DNA of 64,000 nucleotides from Torymus aiolomorphi (GCA_036365515.1 CM070874.1:114497235-114561234); one strand, 5' to 3'. Shown: positions 1 through 44,843, counted from the stretch's first letter. Made by a program: numbers and translations. The notes: a model not told the origin generated them from the sequence alone.

Positions 1-131
1 ATTTAAGTATTTATATTAATTAACAGATATTAAATAGATGGAAGATTAAAGAAGATTATTAAGATTATTCCATTTGAAGATTTGTTTGAAGAACTGTTCC
101 TGAGGACGTTGCCTGAAGCTGATATCTCATA

Positions 132-1444
132 GGGGAAGGCGGGGCATGCCGTGTCAGGTAGGTAAGTTTGGCACCCTGATATTTTTAATATTAATGAATG
201 CAAAAAATGTAATTTTTACGTAAACCTAATTAGATATGCTTTTAGAATTTTCCTCTATACTTTTGAGATTATAGATAATGTTTAACATTTAATTTAATAA
301 GATTGAAAATCGGTGCTTAGAAACAAGGTTGACTTCATTTTTAAGTCGCTTGGAGCAACGAGAAAATGATTTTTTTTCTAAATGAGACCAAACCTATTTG
401 ATAGTTTCAACTTTTATCTTTCAAGTCCTGTTTTTGTTATTTTCAGAAAATCTTTATAAATAATATAATTAAAAAATGAAAATGGTATTAAAATGGGGCA
501 TGGCGTGGCACCCTGGCGGGGCACGCGTGGCACTCGGGCGTATCAGTGCGCCGCGGCCGCCGAGCGAAGTGATCTAACCTACAAATAGAAAACGGAGCAA
601 GATGGGTTAACAACTACGCAGTGCAATAATTTAGTTTTAAGTAGTTTTTAGTTTCAATTATTACATTAATAAGTAAGTAACGATTATTTCGACTGCGTAT
701 TAAGTTATATTTAGAGTAGAAAAAAGCCACTTGAAGACTTAAACACAAATCAGCTTGATTTATCCATTGTTAATAATAATTCAGTTTCCGTAAATAATGA
801 AAATTACTTTAGAGAAGTAATACCTGAAGAATCAATTGTAGATACTCAAACTGCCTTTTTCAATGGTCAGGTAGTTCAAATATGCTACATAGATGAAAAT
901 GATGCGAAATCTTTAAATTTAAACTTATTGTAATAATAATGATAATTTGTTAATCAAACAAAAGTATTATGTTGTGATCATATTTTATAAGAAGGAATTT
1001 ATAATATAAAATCATTTATTAAAATGTAATAATTTATTTTAAAATAAAAATTGTTATGTTCCTTAATAAAAGTAAAATTTTAAATTTTCAATAGACTGAT
1101 TAATTATTTGATTTTTGAAAATTTTATTATGGCATAATTATTAAAGTATTAATTACTGGAAAAAAGAATTGAAAAATACCCATAGTAAAATATTAAACCG
1201 TGCCATGCGTGCCCCGTCGAGTGCCACAATCCACCCGCCGGTGGGGCACGTAGAGCATTTTTTTCAGAATTTCTTTTCTGTATTTTATCAATAATTAAAA
1301 GAAAATGAAAAAAAAGTTAATAGTTTATTTTATTTTATTTTTTTTCTGATCTAATTATTCCGTTTTTGTACATTTTGAAATAATACACGGTTTAGTTGTT
1401 ATTTTTAATCAAAGTTAGGGTGTCACACGTGCCTCGCCCTCCCC
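132..1444. mobile_element. Decayed DNA transposon with TA target duplication
   Basis: The two ends form an imperfect inverted repeat: GGGGAAGGCGGGGCATGCC at the left, and at the right the complement of GGGGAGGGCGAGGCACG. Each end is flanked by TA, as for Tc1/mariner-type insertions. Related GC-rich pieces (around 490-535 and 1198-1250) recur inside an otherwise AT-rich body. No transposase was recognised. The interior holds one open stretch at 731-933 without a start codon, listed separately. Superfamily assignment rests only on the TA duplication and is tentative. Confidence 0.5.
731..933 (+). pseudogene. Coding-like C-terminal fragment inside a transposon
   Basis: A reading frame without an ATG runs from about 731 to a TAA at 931-933. 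It encodes an acidic, asparagine-rich peptide of about 66 residues that includes the stretch FNGQVVQICYIDENDAKSL. The composition looks more protein-like than the surrounding AT-rich DNA. It sits inside the inverted-repeat element at 132-1444, so it may be the last exon of a lost transposon gene or a captured host exon. No family was recognised. Confidence 0.25.
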
Positions 1445-1886
1445 TAGGGAAGAAAAAAAAACTAAGGGTGTCCCTCTCCCCCCGCGGCACCGCCCACCTC
1501 TTCGCGCAGCCGATAAACTGGGCGTTTTGTTTACGTTTTCACTTACTTCTAACTTCTTTCCCAAAAGCCTGACAAGCGACTGCCAAGATCCCTTTGTGTT
1601 TTTATTCTTTGATTATTTTTCTATTCAATTAAGGTTTTTTTAACTTCATTTCTGCTTTTTTTGCAAGGGAATTTTATGTTTAAAGATCACATAACCTCAA
1701 TCTTCCGTAAGAGCCTATGTTAAACACTCGTTTTTCAAGAATTATTTTCTTCAAAAAATTAGCCATGCAAAATACTGAAAAAATGCATGTAATCTTCTTT
1801 TCTAAATTCTAAATTGTTGGCTGCTTTTTTGCTTAAGTGACTCAGCCGGGAGGCCGTTTCGGCACTTCGCGCGTGCGTGGTGGGGG

Positions 1887-3142
1887 AAGTCACAAAAAGA
1901 AAAGTTAGTGTCAAATAAATAATTTATATTGCATTGTTTATTGATATTGGATTATTTAAAGTTTTCGCGTAGTGACTATTATTACATTTGACAAAACCGT
2001 GAGTAAAAACTCATGAAATATATGAAATCCATTGCATTTAAGAATCGTGCATAACTAGAGGTTATTATAGTATTAAATAATAATTATTTACTACAAAAAA
2101 GTATAAAAAAAATAAACGAAATAATTTGTTGGGAAGGCTACGCTATGAGTTTTAAGCCCAAACAGGCGGGGGAAGAGAGTTCTACGCAAGAAAGTATGGA
2201 GACACGCAGACAGGCTACCTATGAAATTATTAATTAAATAATTTCTAAACCCAAATAATTACCAGTGCGTGTGTGTGTCTCCATTTTTCTGCCTTGAACT
2301 CGCATCCCCTGCCTATTTAAGTTGAGAACTTATTTCATTGATAATTTTATAGGTAGCCTATCCGCTTGTCTACGTGGAACTCGCGTCCCCCGCCTATCAC
2401 AGGAATTTAAATACAAAATCACCTTTTTCCTGATTTCAAAAAACTTCAGACGTTTGCCTAAAATCCTAATTTGTGTTTTACGATCGTTAGTCAGCGGATT
2501 TATTCTTCTTATAGTATCTTTAATCGACCCTCAAAGTAAAAAACGGTTTGAGATACCCGAGGCCCAAACTTGTCACATAATTAAAAGAATGACCCATACA
2601 TACACATTCGATCAGTAAAAAGTCGTCAAAATACAAATTATTATATAAAGATTTGATATTTGTTAATAAAATGATCATTTTATGGGGCTCCTGTATTCAA
2701 AATGTCTACACATGATTGATATACATTGTTGAATTATAAAAAAAGGTTGTTGAAAGATCTGAATGAAAAGGAGGAATGGGATGAATTCTGAAAAGCAAGT
2801 ATCGAATTGGCAAGATTGAAATGATTGTAGTAGATAAACGTAACATTGATAAATTGAATCAAGCTATTCGGAAAATGGTCAAAATAAACCAACAGATACA
2901 GCAACGAATTATTTCGTTTATTTGTTTATTCTTTTTTGTTATAAATAATTGTTATTAAATACTATAATAATCTTTAGTTATACGGGAATCTTAAATACAA
3001 TTGATTTCATGCATTTCATTAGTTTTTACACGCGGTTTCGTCAAATGTAATAGTCACTGCGAAAAATCTTTCAATAATCAAAAATCAATAAACAATGCTA
3101 AATAAATTCTTTATTTTACAATAACTTTTCTTTTTGTGACTT
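1887..3142. mobile_element. Foldback-type element with about 130-bp inverted arms
   Basis: The left arm (1887-2025) begins AAGTCACAAAAAGAAAAG and the right arm (about 3005-3142) is its reverse complement with scattered mismatches and small indels. A second inverted structure is nested within at about 2163-2397: a GGCGGGGGA-containing arm near 2164-2220 matches the complement near 2350-2397, with a further partial copy at 2270-2313. No transposase was seen. It is probably a nonautonomous DNA transposon carrying another insertion. Confidence 0.55.
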
Positions 3143-5785
3143 ATTTTGATTTATGCAACATTCAAAATAATTATTTGGGGCAACATTTTTAATGCACAAA
3201 ATCACATTTTCAAATATCGCACTGTGAAGGGAGTCTCTTTTGACGACGCTGACACACTGTGTGTATATATTGGATTGCCCGTTGATGAAGAACGTATCGA
3301 CATTTTACTTAAGTGTTGCGGGAAAATCTCATAGATCGCTAGTAAATATAAGGTGATCATATATTGTGTATTATTTAGGTGACAAGGTAACTAACTACCA
3401 GTTAAAGCCAAGTCATAATATCTTGACAAACATGCCTTTATTAGTAAAGTCTTTTTCATGTAATATAGACATGTAGTCATGAGATATTTACATGAAAAAA
3501 ATACAATGAATGTATACGTGGAAAGTCCTCACGGGTTGTTTGTACATTCGTGTAACATTAATCGTCAAAATTTTTACATCGATGCTAGTATTATACAAAT
3601 GAACTTCGCCTTTGAAACTATATAAAAGTTTTCTTTCTCAAAAAAGATCGAACAATATAAAATTTATCTACCTTTTTACAACTCACGTATAAACATATAA
3701 ATAATATTTAAGGTTTAGTATATAGGACTTTTATTTGTTTTATCAGACCTTTGGTTCCATCATTTTGTAATCTACGAAAAAAATGCTACGCTGAACGAGA
3801 GTCATCCGGTTCTCGCTCCTTCGTTGCATTGAAAGTATATAATAACACGAGTGTATGTGTATCTGTGACGCCAGAAAAGATAAAAACAGCTGAAAACGGA
3901 AAGATAAACGTGTGGTATCGTGTGGAAACGTTACAGTGCAAATCTGAGCTACTAATGAGTTAAACTCTCTTTTTCTCTTGTACGCATAAAACTGCGTTAC
4001 CATCGCTGCGAATTAAATCAAACCCTTGCATAAACTAAGGTTTATATATATATATATATGCTTCTTCGCTTGCGCTAAAGACGCTCAAGAAAGCAGAGTC
4101 GAATTGTTCGCATGAACCTTAAAATTTCCAGCGAAAAAAGTTATTTTATAAAGGACGTTTTTCTCTCTTTGTATTAATTTCCATTATAAATAAAATTTCA
4201 TATAAATAGTATTATCCGGCGCGTTTTGTGCCTCTTTAGCAATTTTCATGTGTATCACCGCCGCGTTTCGCGTTGCACGTACTGCAGCGCGGGCGAGGGC
4301 GCCATCTTTATCTAACAATCAATCAATCTGACAATATACTTTTTAAGAAGAGAGATAAAATGGAAGTAATAATTCATATAATAACATCACATAAATAGTC
4401 ATCTACATCTATGTTAATAAATTTCTTTTTTCCGTTGGACTCTGCTTTCTTAATGTTGTCAGTCGTGTCGTCGTAATGTAAGTTTATTCAAAAAGTGTAC
4501 ACCGAGCTTCGGCTCGTTCTCATTTCTCAATTTTATCTCTCGCAGCATGGAAAAAAAAAATATATATACTTTTGTCAACAAATAATTTAATTTAATAAAT
4601 ACGCTTACAAAGCACCCTGCGCGAACTTTTCTGTTTCTTGACGGAACTATTAAAGATCTTCAGGATGTCTTTTTGTGAAGATCGTAAGCAAAGCCATTGC
4701 GAAAAAATATATCAATATTTCTAATATTCTCTAACAAGCAATATTCTAAAACGTTCTTCATTATGCGCGAATCATTCGTAAATTCATTAATTCTAAGTAC
4801 AATAAAAAGAAACTAAAAAGTAAATTAAATGTTATTTAATTTACTATCAGCTTTGTGCATTCTTATATGTACATTAAGTTTTAAGAATAATTCTAGCATA
4901 ATTGAAGAAATTTTAGACGAAATTTAAAATTCATATCGCACTATAAAATTATAAAAATGGATTTTTCGCTATGGATCATGTCGCGATCTTCCACTCATCA
5001 TACTCTTACACTAAAAAAATAAAAGATACTTAAATTCAAGATAATTGTAGCATTTCATATCCGGCTCTCAATCAAACATTTAGTTCACTTCAATAAACGA
5101 CGATGATGAATCGCAAAATTTCGAACTTTAAAACGATTCGCTTAAATATGTATCAATGATCGATGGATCACTCGGTCATACTATAAGTCTAAGAATCGGA
5201 GAAGCACCACGAGGAATGATTCGAGGGTGATCCATCGGTTTTACACGACTACAATTCAACATTGAGGAAATTGCCACGTGCATATGCACACGCACACGTA
5301 TACGCTATTACAATACAATATTGCGTCGGAGACTTTAAATTCTGTGTTCTCGAGTGCGCACAATACACTACACCGCAATCACAGCAGAAAATTCGAAACA
5401 ACTTCGGGATCTCCATTTTCAAGGCAACAAAAATCATCGATAATTATACATCGTGTTTCATATTTGGTTACACATTAAGCGATTTAAGAGTTATACAAAT
5501 TTCAATGGAGTATAGTTAACTTGTTAATCAATTTTGCGATTATCAATTCACGATGCATAATTATGAGTCATTTTTCTTGGGCGCGTCTCCCCATCGCCGA
5601 AATTCTCGACAATTTGGTGCGCGGTCGCGCTAATGAACTGCCACAATCTATAAAGAAGCAACTGCCATGAAAAGTACAATTGCCCCTACAGTATTTCGCA
5701 AACGAAATAATTGACATCTCGAACATTTTAACGCGACCCCTGAGCGCGTGGTTTTCGAAAATGAACAATGCGCTTCCTCGCCCGC

Positions 5786-5816
<31 letters not shown>

Positions 5817-6176
5817 TCTCTCCCGCATTCCGTTAAAACACTGAGAAAACAGACACATGATTTACATTTTAAATCCGCGAGCTAAGAAATTCTCACTCGT
5901 GCGTTCGTTAAACAGGTTACATCCTTCTCTCTTCTTCTCTCTTTCAACTCTCGAAAAGGTACTCGAAAAATCTCATTCGGCAAAAAGACATACAAAAACG
6001 TTGCAAAATCTTTCTCCCTTATCTCGCTTTTTTTCCTTCTACGAAGGCTTTATACAGCAGTGCTAGCCGGCTTTCACGTCAAAATGAGATTTTCACAGAG
6101 TATTTCGCATGTATCTCGACGCGCGCGCTCTTCTTTTTTCTTTCTCACTCTTCTTCACGGCGCCTCCTCTTTCTTT
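3143..6176. other. Intergenic DNA, no gene recognised
   Basis: AT-rich sequence lying 3' of the ABHD2-like gene. Open frames are short, overlap on both strands and lack recognisable domains or paired splice signals. The only distinct features are a CT microsatellite at 5786-5823 and a short inverted pair (CGATGGATCAC and its complement) around 5161-5239. Confidence 0.6.
5786..5823. repeat. CT microsatellite
   Basis: Nearly pure CT dinucleotide run with one CCC interruption, seen directly. Confidence 0.9.
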
Positions 6177-37536
<31,360 letters not shown>

Positions 37537-38678
37537 TTTTCCTTCCCTCTGTTCTCTCGCGGTGTTGTTAGTGGATTACCTGCTCCATAGGTGGGCGCAA
37601 GGGCGCGGCTGTCTGTCCTTTTTGGAAATCGGGAAGTTTCGTGCCGCTCTCTCTCTCTCTCCCCCTCACCACGCACTTATGTAGGACGGCGTGGGATGTA
37701 GCTGCTTCTTAATGCACAAGGTGTCTGCTCTGCTCTCGGGTGAATCCACTTCGCGGCGCTGCTCTGGAGCCAGATATAGAGAGCCTTTGAGGTTATGTCT
37801 CTGCCCGCCCTCTCGCGCGCGCGCGCACTCCTGTATGTATGTATATATATACACACTCCCTGCGAATACCTTACTCCGCACAGTCTCTCTCTTTCTCTAA
37901 TGATAATACGTGTGCATGTGTGTATTGCACACAGCGTTAACACTCCTGGAACCTCGCGCGCGATATCGCTCGGTCGCTCGTCGGCGCTCGACTGAGCGCT
38001 TGGCCGGGCGGTCTCTCTGGTTTTTTACACGCGCGAGTTGTAGCGTGGCGTGGGTCGGGCGCGGGAGCGGCGGCGCGCGCGCAATAGGCACACACATCGG
38101 TATACCGGCTGGTTTTGCTTCCTTCGCGAAAGTTTTGCGGTGTATACAAGGGGTATTATCAGAGATGAATAGAATTATTCGGAAAGTTGCACGCGCGGAA
38201 TTCACGCGTGCGATGATGATGGGGGAAGGGGAGATGTTTGTTTACCTTCGGGATTTTGGAGGTGAGTGTATATTTTAGAGGTGGATTTTTGGAGATTCTC
38301 GTTAAAGCGGTGTACTTATACGGGCAATGTTTCGACGGGTAATGTGTTGTTGTTTGGTGTGTCTGGTTTTGTAGGAAGGAGGGTTTTATCCGATCATATT
38401 TTTTTGAAATTAATGGTTGTTCCAGAACAAAAAGGAAATATTCTTGAAACCCCCTTTTTGTTTAGTTAAACAATTTCAGACATTTTTAGTAGTGGCTCAA
38501 TTGGATTCGCTACGTTGGTCGCGTCACAGTAATTGTAAAGGATCGACTGAAGGCGTAGGTTTCTCTCCTCGAATTAAATATTCGGCTAGGGAGAGGGCAC
38601 GGAGCAAAGTAGCGAAGAGGCTACTTTGTAGACGTTCGACCACAGCGATGTCTGAAATTGCAGTTTTCTCATTATATA
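37537..38678 (-). promoter_or_regulatory. GC-rich 5' flank and presumed promoter of the ABHD2-like gene
   Basis: Sequence immediately upstream of the ABHD2 start codon is unusually GC- and CpG-rich for this window (especially 37.93-38.10 kb), with CT-rich runs near the start codon. This is the expected position of the 5' UTR and promoter. No TATA box or start site can be fixed by eye; open frames here are short and overlapping on both strands. Confidence 0.4.
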
Positions 38679-38682
38679 GGGT

Positions 38683-39158
38683 GACTTCACCAGTGAAGGA
38701 ACGAATAAGGAAATTGTAGCTTTTGTTATTTAATTAAGTGGTTTAAAAATGGATTAAAAGTAAAACCCTTTTGGAATTTATATTCTAAAATATTCAAACT
38801 TTACGTCGGTGAGCAAATTTTGAATAAAGAATCAAAGTAAAAATTTTATTTAATGAAAATCTGTAAATATCTCCTAAACACCAGTAAAGGAACACGCAAT
38901 CTTAGTATCTAAATACGTGTCACCAGTAAAGATATACATCGCCAGTGAAGGAACACTTAATAGCGGCGATTTTATGATTTTATTCTTAACAAGATAATTT
39001 CTTTTATGCAGAATCTTTATATAAAATGAAATAAAATTTTCAAGGATTCGAAAATTATCGTCATGTTAGATAAACAATACATAGAAAGCTTGATATTTTC
39101 ATATATATAAAGAAAATGTTCGTTAACTGGTGACTGTTCCAATACTGGTGTAGTTACC
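38683..39158. mobile_element. Nonautonomous TA-flanked DNA transposon, copy B
   Basis: A shorter relative of the element at 10681-11572. The left end is GGGTGACTTCACCAGTGAAG and the right end, read as complement, is GGGTAACTACACCAGTATTG; TA flanks both. Interior repeats of CCAGTAAAGGAACAC and CCAGTGAAGGAACAC are present. It is about 420 bp shorter than copy A, showing internal deletion within the family. Confidence 0.7.
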
Positions 39159-39570
39159 CTATATGTATATCCTAGTTTACTTACATTTGTTCTTGTTTAA
39201 TTCCTTTTTGTTTTTTCTTCCGTCGCAACTAAACTGGACAACCATGTTTGTTGTTTCAGTCTCTAACGAGACCGAGAGCTAGACAGAACTATTATTTGTA
39301 AAAGCGTTAAAAAAAGAAAGATTGTATAAAAGCGTATTTGAATAAAGAAATTAAAGTAAAACATTACATTTGTATTGTAATTTCTTCATGCGTAAATTAA
39401 CAATGGTAATAGCAAGAGGTATAGTATAACTATTGTTTTTTGGAATATTAAAATGACAATAATGGTTGTTAATACCGCAATAAAAAATATTTTAAAGTTA
39501 TTTGTTTATCGTATTTGCGATGAAAATTACTTGCCTTTTTTTTAAATGATTAGAGTCAGTACCTAACTTA

Positions 39571-40240
39571 CAAGGAGATGATCAGGGATGCGGGTCCTGG
39601 ATTTGGCTAAAACTGTAAGAGTTACTTCATTATGACAAATAATGAAAGACGTGTCTCGGGATTTTTGTGAATGGGTCTTTTGTTCCAAGACCCAAGTTAT
39701 TTTATGTCTAAAATGAACCATTTTTTATAAAAATGGGGTCTCTTTAGTTATAGGCTTTTGAATATTTCGGTCATATAATTGGACTAAATAGTTTATAAAA
39801 GAAGGTCTAAAAAGCTTTAATTTAAGCTATGTTTTGTTAAAAAATGTCCATTTCTCAAAAAGTTATATATCAAAAATAAAGTAAGAAAATGACTAAAAAT
39901 TTCTCATTTTTTTCAAGCATTTAACGGGTGGTATTTTAAGCTATCTTCTGACTTTATTTTTGATAGCCTATAACTTTTTGAGAAATCGACATTTTTTAAC
40001 GGAACACAGCTTAAATTAAAACTTTTTGCCTTCTGTTTTAAACTTTTTAGTTCATTTATATGACCGAAATATTAAAAAAGATATAACTAAAGGAGACGCC
40101 ATTTTTATCAAAAAATGTTCATTTTAGACACAAAATAGCTTGGGTCTCAGAATAAAATACGTGTCTCATTATTTGTCATAAACAAGTACCTCCTACAGCT
40201 TTAGCCAAATCCAGGATCCGTATCCCTGGTCATCTCCTTG
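39571..40240. mobile_element. Large foldback element
   Basis: A 670-bp near-palindrome centred near 39905. It begins CAAGGAGATGATCAGGGATG and ends with the complement of CAAGGAGATGACCAGGGATA. Arms of about 300 bp match with scattered differences. No coding sequence and no clear target duplication were found. Confidence 0.65.
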
Positions 40241-40269
40241 TCAGTGTCATAATAGATTGTGATTCACGC

Positions 40270-41026
40270 TTAAGGTGGTTCCCCTCGGACTCCCTAGTCA
40301 AAGCAGTGCTAAATGTAGAAATTACCTAAAATTAAAAAAAAAACAGAGTGTAATGTGATTTATTTATTTAAAATGATAGAGATAGTTAATGTATTATAAA
40401 TAAAGTGTATTTAACATGACTAAAATAACTTTTTTCACAAAATGGCGATATTCTAGAAACTAAATATTGTCACTACAAATAATTGTTGATAAATCACTGG
40501 AATCTTTTTTGTTTCTCAACCGATTTTAGTTTTCAAGGTTTCATTTTGCTCCTTAAGAAATTTCATGGGGACTTGCCGAAGGAAAAATTAAAAATTATTC
40601 AAAACTCAGAAAGTTATAGCCAAATATAAGAATATTTTGTTTTAACGACGTGCATGAATTTATGTACGTCTATGTTCTATAACTTTCTGAGTTTTGAATA
40701 ATTTTTAATTTTTCCTTCGGCAAGTCCCCATGAAATTTCTTAAGGAGGAAATTGAGAGCTTGAAAACTGAAATCGGTTGAGAAACAAAAAAGATTCCAGT
40801 GATTTATCAACAATTGTTTGTAGTGACGATATCTACTTTCTAGAAAATCGCCATTTTGTGAAAAAAGTTATCTTAGTCATGTTAAATACACTTTATTTAT
40901 AATACATGGACTATCTCTATCATTTTAAATAAATAAATCACATTACAACTATGGTTTTTTTAAATTTTAGGTAACTTCTACATTTAGCACTGCTTTGACT
41001 AGGAAGTACGAGGAGAACCACCTTAA
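40270..41026. mobile_element. TTAA-bounded foldback element, copy 1
   Basis: A 757-bp near-palindrome beginning TTAAGGTGGTTCCCCTCG and ending CGAGGAGAACCACCTTAA. Arms match over almost the whole length, with a small centre near 40648. The TTAA ends suggest a piggyBac-type target. It lies 30 bp from the preceding foldback. Confidence 0.7.
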
Positions 41027-42017
41027 TGAATGAGCATACTTATTATGTGATATATTTTTTGTATACTAGTAAAATTGTTCAAAATGAATTTTTTAAAGCA
41101 ATTGTGTAATCCTGAAACAGTAAACTGTACATTATTATTGATCAGTTTTTAAAGGAAAATGTGTTACGTATTAGGGCTTATCAGGTACTGATAAAATGCG
41201 TTCGTATCTTAATCTTCCTACATTTCAATAATTTTGTCCACATTTCTCAATTCACAAAATAAGTGACAAACGCAGAAAACTAAAATTTAATAAGCAACCT
41301 AACTATTCATGCGTATCCCCAAATTCAGTTTTAATCTCTTCCTTTTACACCTTTTGAAATATTCATTGGGCACCGTTTATTGAAGTGGAATTTCGCCTGT
41401 ATCTGAAAGCCTTCGTTCAGTCCGTTCAATTAGCCTTGCTAAACAAATTTCACGTTCAATTTGAAATTTTAGTGTAAATGGTTGTATCTATTTTAAATAT
41501 AAAATATTTCGCATTTCATGTTCACGTTTTGTGCCATTTTAAATTAAATTTAAAAACATAAGTTTATCGCTGCTTTTATTTCTAGTTGAATGCGATGTAC
41601 AAAAGTATCTCGATTATTTAGCAAAACACGCAGCTGAAACGTTCCACGAAACGAAACGCGTTTAAAATATTCATAAATGTTACTGGAATATTGGTTAATG
41701 GATATCGAACGGCACCTTTGTATCGATTACTATAATAGCTATACGTAACGAAGTTTACTCGTTATTAGTGTTGTTTTCTTTTTTCTGGTACTTATTAATG
41801 CATAAAATCTATTAACATGTCTAACTAATCAATATTATGGATTAGTCTCACTGGATTGTATTCATCATTCTTCCGTGACATCTAATGATTAACTAAACAG
41901 AAGTAATTTGTATACCTATGAACGATGCAACGATCGATTGCATACGCTGCATGTATATGATGACATTTGTATATATCAATGATACTTCAACCACATCCTT
42001 CCAAGCTTAAAACTAAG

Positions 42018-42920
42018 CCGAATGGAAATAATAATCGTACAACTATGTTACAATCAGTACATTATTGTAAATTCTCGCACCATTTGGTACGTTTCGGTAC
42101 GTTTTAATTAAGATTCGGACATTTGTACGGGATCGTACCTATAAACGTACCGAATCGTACGGAAATGTATGTTAGGGTACTCGAAGGTACAGCCTGGTAC
42201 AGAAACCTACAGAAACTTACATATGCTGAGAAAAATTATTTTTTGTCTCCAAAAATTTCTTGCCTAAGCGTATCGAAACGTACCCAAACGTACCAAAACA
42301 TGCGGAAACGTACCTCAGCGTACAAAAACGTACGAAAATGTACGTCAATGTACGTGAATATACGGTGTTGTAAAGAAAATTGTGAGAACTTGAAATATAC
42401 TGAAAAATATTTGTCATTTTAAAAGTTTTTGTAGAATAAAAATTTTCGTAAAATATTATATTTTACAATTCCGTACGTTTACGTATGTTATCGCATGTTT
42501 CTGTAAGGTCACGTATGTTGTTGTACATTGCTTTACGTTTTCGTACGTTTTGGTACATGTCAGTAGATTTCAGTATGTTTCGGTACCTTTCGGTACGTTT
42601 CGGTACGTTTCGGTGCGTTTCGGTACAAAAATATTTGCATATTGATACATTCATTTGGTACATACAAGTATGTTTCCGTTCATTTTCGTACGTATAAGTA
42701 TGTCACTGTACGTCACCGTACGTTTCTGCAAGTTTACGTACGATTCGATACGATTTGGTACGTTTTGGTAGGTTTTCGTATAAAATGTCCGAATCTTAAT
42801 CAAAACGTACCAAAAGGTACCGAATCGTACGAAAAGGTACCGAAACATAGCGCCACGTAAAGGAACGTGCCGAAATATACGATAATTTACATTGTAGTAC
42901 CGTTTATTTTTTCCATTCGG
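42018..42920. repeat. Inverted array of GTAC-centred short repeats
   Basis: The outer arms begin CCGAATGGAAATAATA and end with an imperfect complement (CCATTCGG). Inside, units of about 10-11 bp of the form CGTACCGAAA dominate the left half, while the right half is dominated by the mirrored TTTCGGTACG form; the AT-rich centre is at about 42430-42470. Spurious frames read as Arg/Asn/Val-rich repeats on both strands. Confidence 0.7.
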
Positions 42921-44843
42921 GAACGCTATATATTATACTTTTTGGCAGATTTACCTACAGAAAGTGCATCTCTTCGCTTCGCGATGTACAATTATAATAA
43001 ATTATATCTCTAACAGCATTTTCTAAATAAACGTGACAAAGTGCAACAATTTGGTCTCGCCGCGCGCAGCCATCCTCCTCAAACCGCTTAAAAAGCCACA
43101 TAGCAATTTACAACCGCGAAATACGCTCCATTTAAAAAAAAACATTCCTGTTCATTCAGATGCAAATTGCCTCGTCTGTATATAATAATAAAAAATACTC
43201 TCTTAAAGCCCGAGTAACACACCATAAACTCTACTTCGTCCCCATACATAATGAAACGAAATTTCACGCGGCCAATAAAACCGCGACGTGCGGCTTTTCA
43301 AAAACCATCATATTCTGCTCGACTGACCTGCTTCACTTCCCGCACATCACCGTCGCGCGCCTCAAAATCTGCGGGGCGCGCGCATGCGATACAACTTTAA
43401 GGTCTTAGAAAGCTACGCGGGTGAAATTTCTGGTTGTAAAAATCGCTGACACATTTGATCACCCGCGCTCAGGGTCTGATTTATTCGCGAATTTCGCGCG
43501 CGCAGCTTCTGCCTCATTATGAAACACAAGGGCCTACCTATACGGTGCACTCTTTGACTTTAAGCGTTTTTGAAAGTTCGAGAGGCAGAGACGAGCCGCG
43601 CGACGCATATATATTTTTAGTATACCTCGGTGCTCGTTGTTCTCGATTTTTGCGCGCTGCATGATGTGAGTACAAAGAACTGCACGCGCGTATACAAGCA
43701 GACGCGGATGTTTGCTTTACCCGATGAGAATGCCGCGAGCGAGTAAACGACACGTGTCGTCCATATTATATATATGATAGGATTTCGAGAAAGTTCCACG
43801 CGTGTATTAGATTTACTCGTGGAGTAAAATTTTGATGGACCGAGGCCGCTTTAGGCTGAAAGCAGTCGACGGAATTTGATTTTCAAGGTAACGAGAGACA
43901 CGGGGCTCATGACATTTTCAAGCCCGCGCGTGCGCGGATCGATCGCCATGGAAAAACGCCTGCCGCAAAGATAGAGAGAGGGAGAGCGAGCTGTGCACAA
44001 AGGCTAAAGGTCTGCTGTGATGTTTCGAGGAGCCCTAAAAATAACGCCCCGACCTATAAAACCGACGAGGTCCAAGACGGAATGCGCGGCTGACGGTTCG
44101 GGAACTTTCTCGCTATTGTGAGAAATGCGCTCTGAGACCTTGAAATTGTAGTGGCTTTTGGTAATAGGAAGAAATTTTTTTATTGCACTTTTTGATGTGT
44201 TTTTTTGTGCAACGTATACAAGCGAATTTTGATTAAGAGAGTGAAAAAAAAAATTAATCCTTTTGTATTTATATTATAATGATTCATTTGTTAAAATTAT
44301 GTTAAACATCAGTTATTAATACTCGGAGTGCGACAGAAAGCTCATTGTTACACGCCGGCGGGCGTTTTTGCGCGAGATTCTTTTGTTTGAATAACTATTG
44401 TTTCGTGACTGAATGGTCGTGGACACTCAATGAAAATGTATAACGAATGAAAAATTGATTGAAATTGAAATGATCTTTGAATAAAAAGCAGGTCGTCTGT
44501 AACGTCCTGAAAGAAAACATCTTTTCAGAATGTGAAATTTCGAGAAAGCAGACAATGGTTTCATAAAATTTCTTTAAACGCTTCCGTTTCCGTTGTTTGT
44601 GAAAAATGCCCTTCGTATTAAAAATAAAGTGATAATCAATAGAGCTCAATTTGTATATTTTCCCCATTGGAGAGAAAATTGCTAATATTAACTTTATAGG
44701 TAATTTATTGCATGGCGTATGTATTCATATCTCGATAGTGAGTTATGATTAGAGTGCATTTATTATTGAAAATGTGTATACTATACATTCCGATCTTGTG
44801 ATAAGAAATTATCATAAACGACCGAGAACGATGTTAGCGGCAC
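42921..44843. other. Intergenic DNA with a GC-rich patch
   Basis: Around 43.05-44.15 kb the sequence is CpG-rich, with several CGCGCG-type clusters; otherwise it is AT-rich. No frame has domain similarity or paired splice sites. It could hold a promoter of an unseen noncoding transcript, but nothing shows it. Confidence 0.4.

Noticed and set aside
42123..42860. Several Arg/Asn/Val-rich frames on both strands
   Set aside because: Artefacts of the GTAC repeat array.
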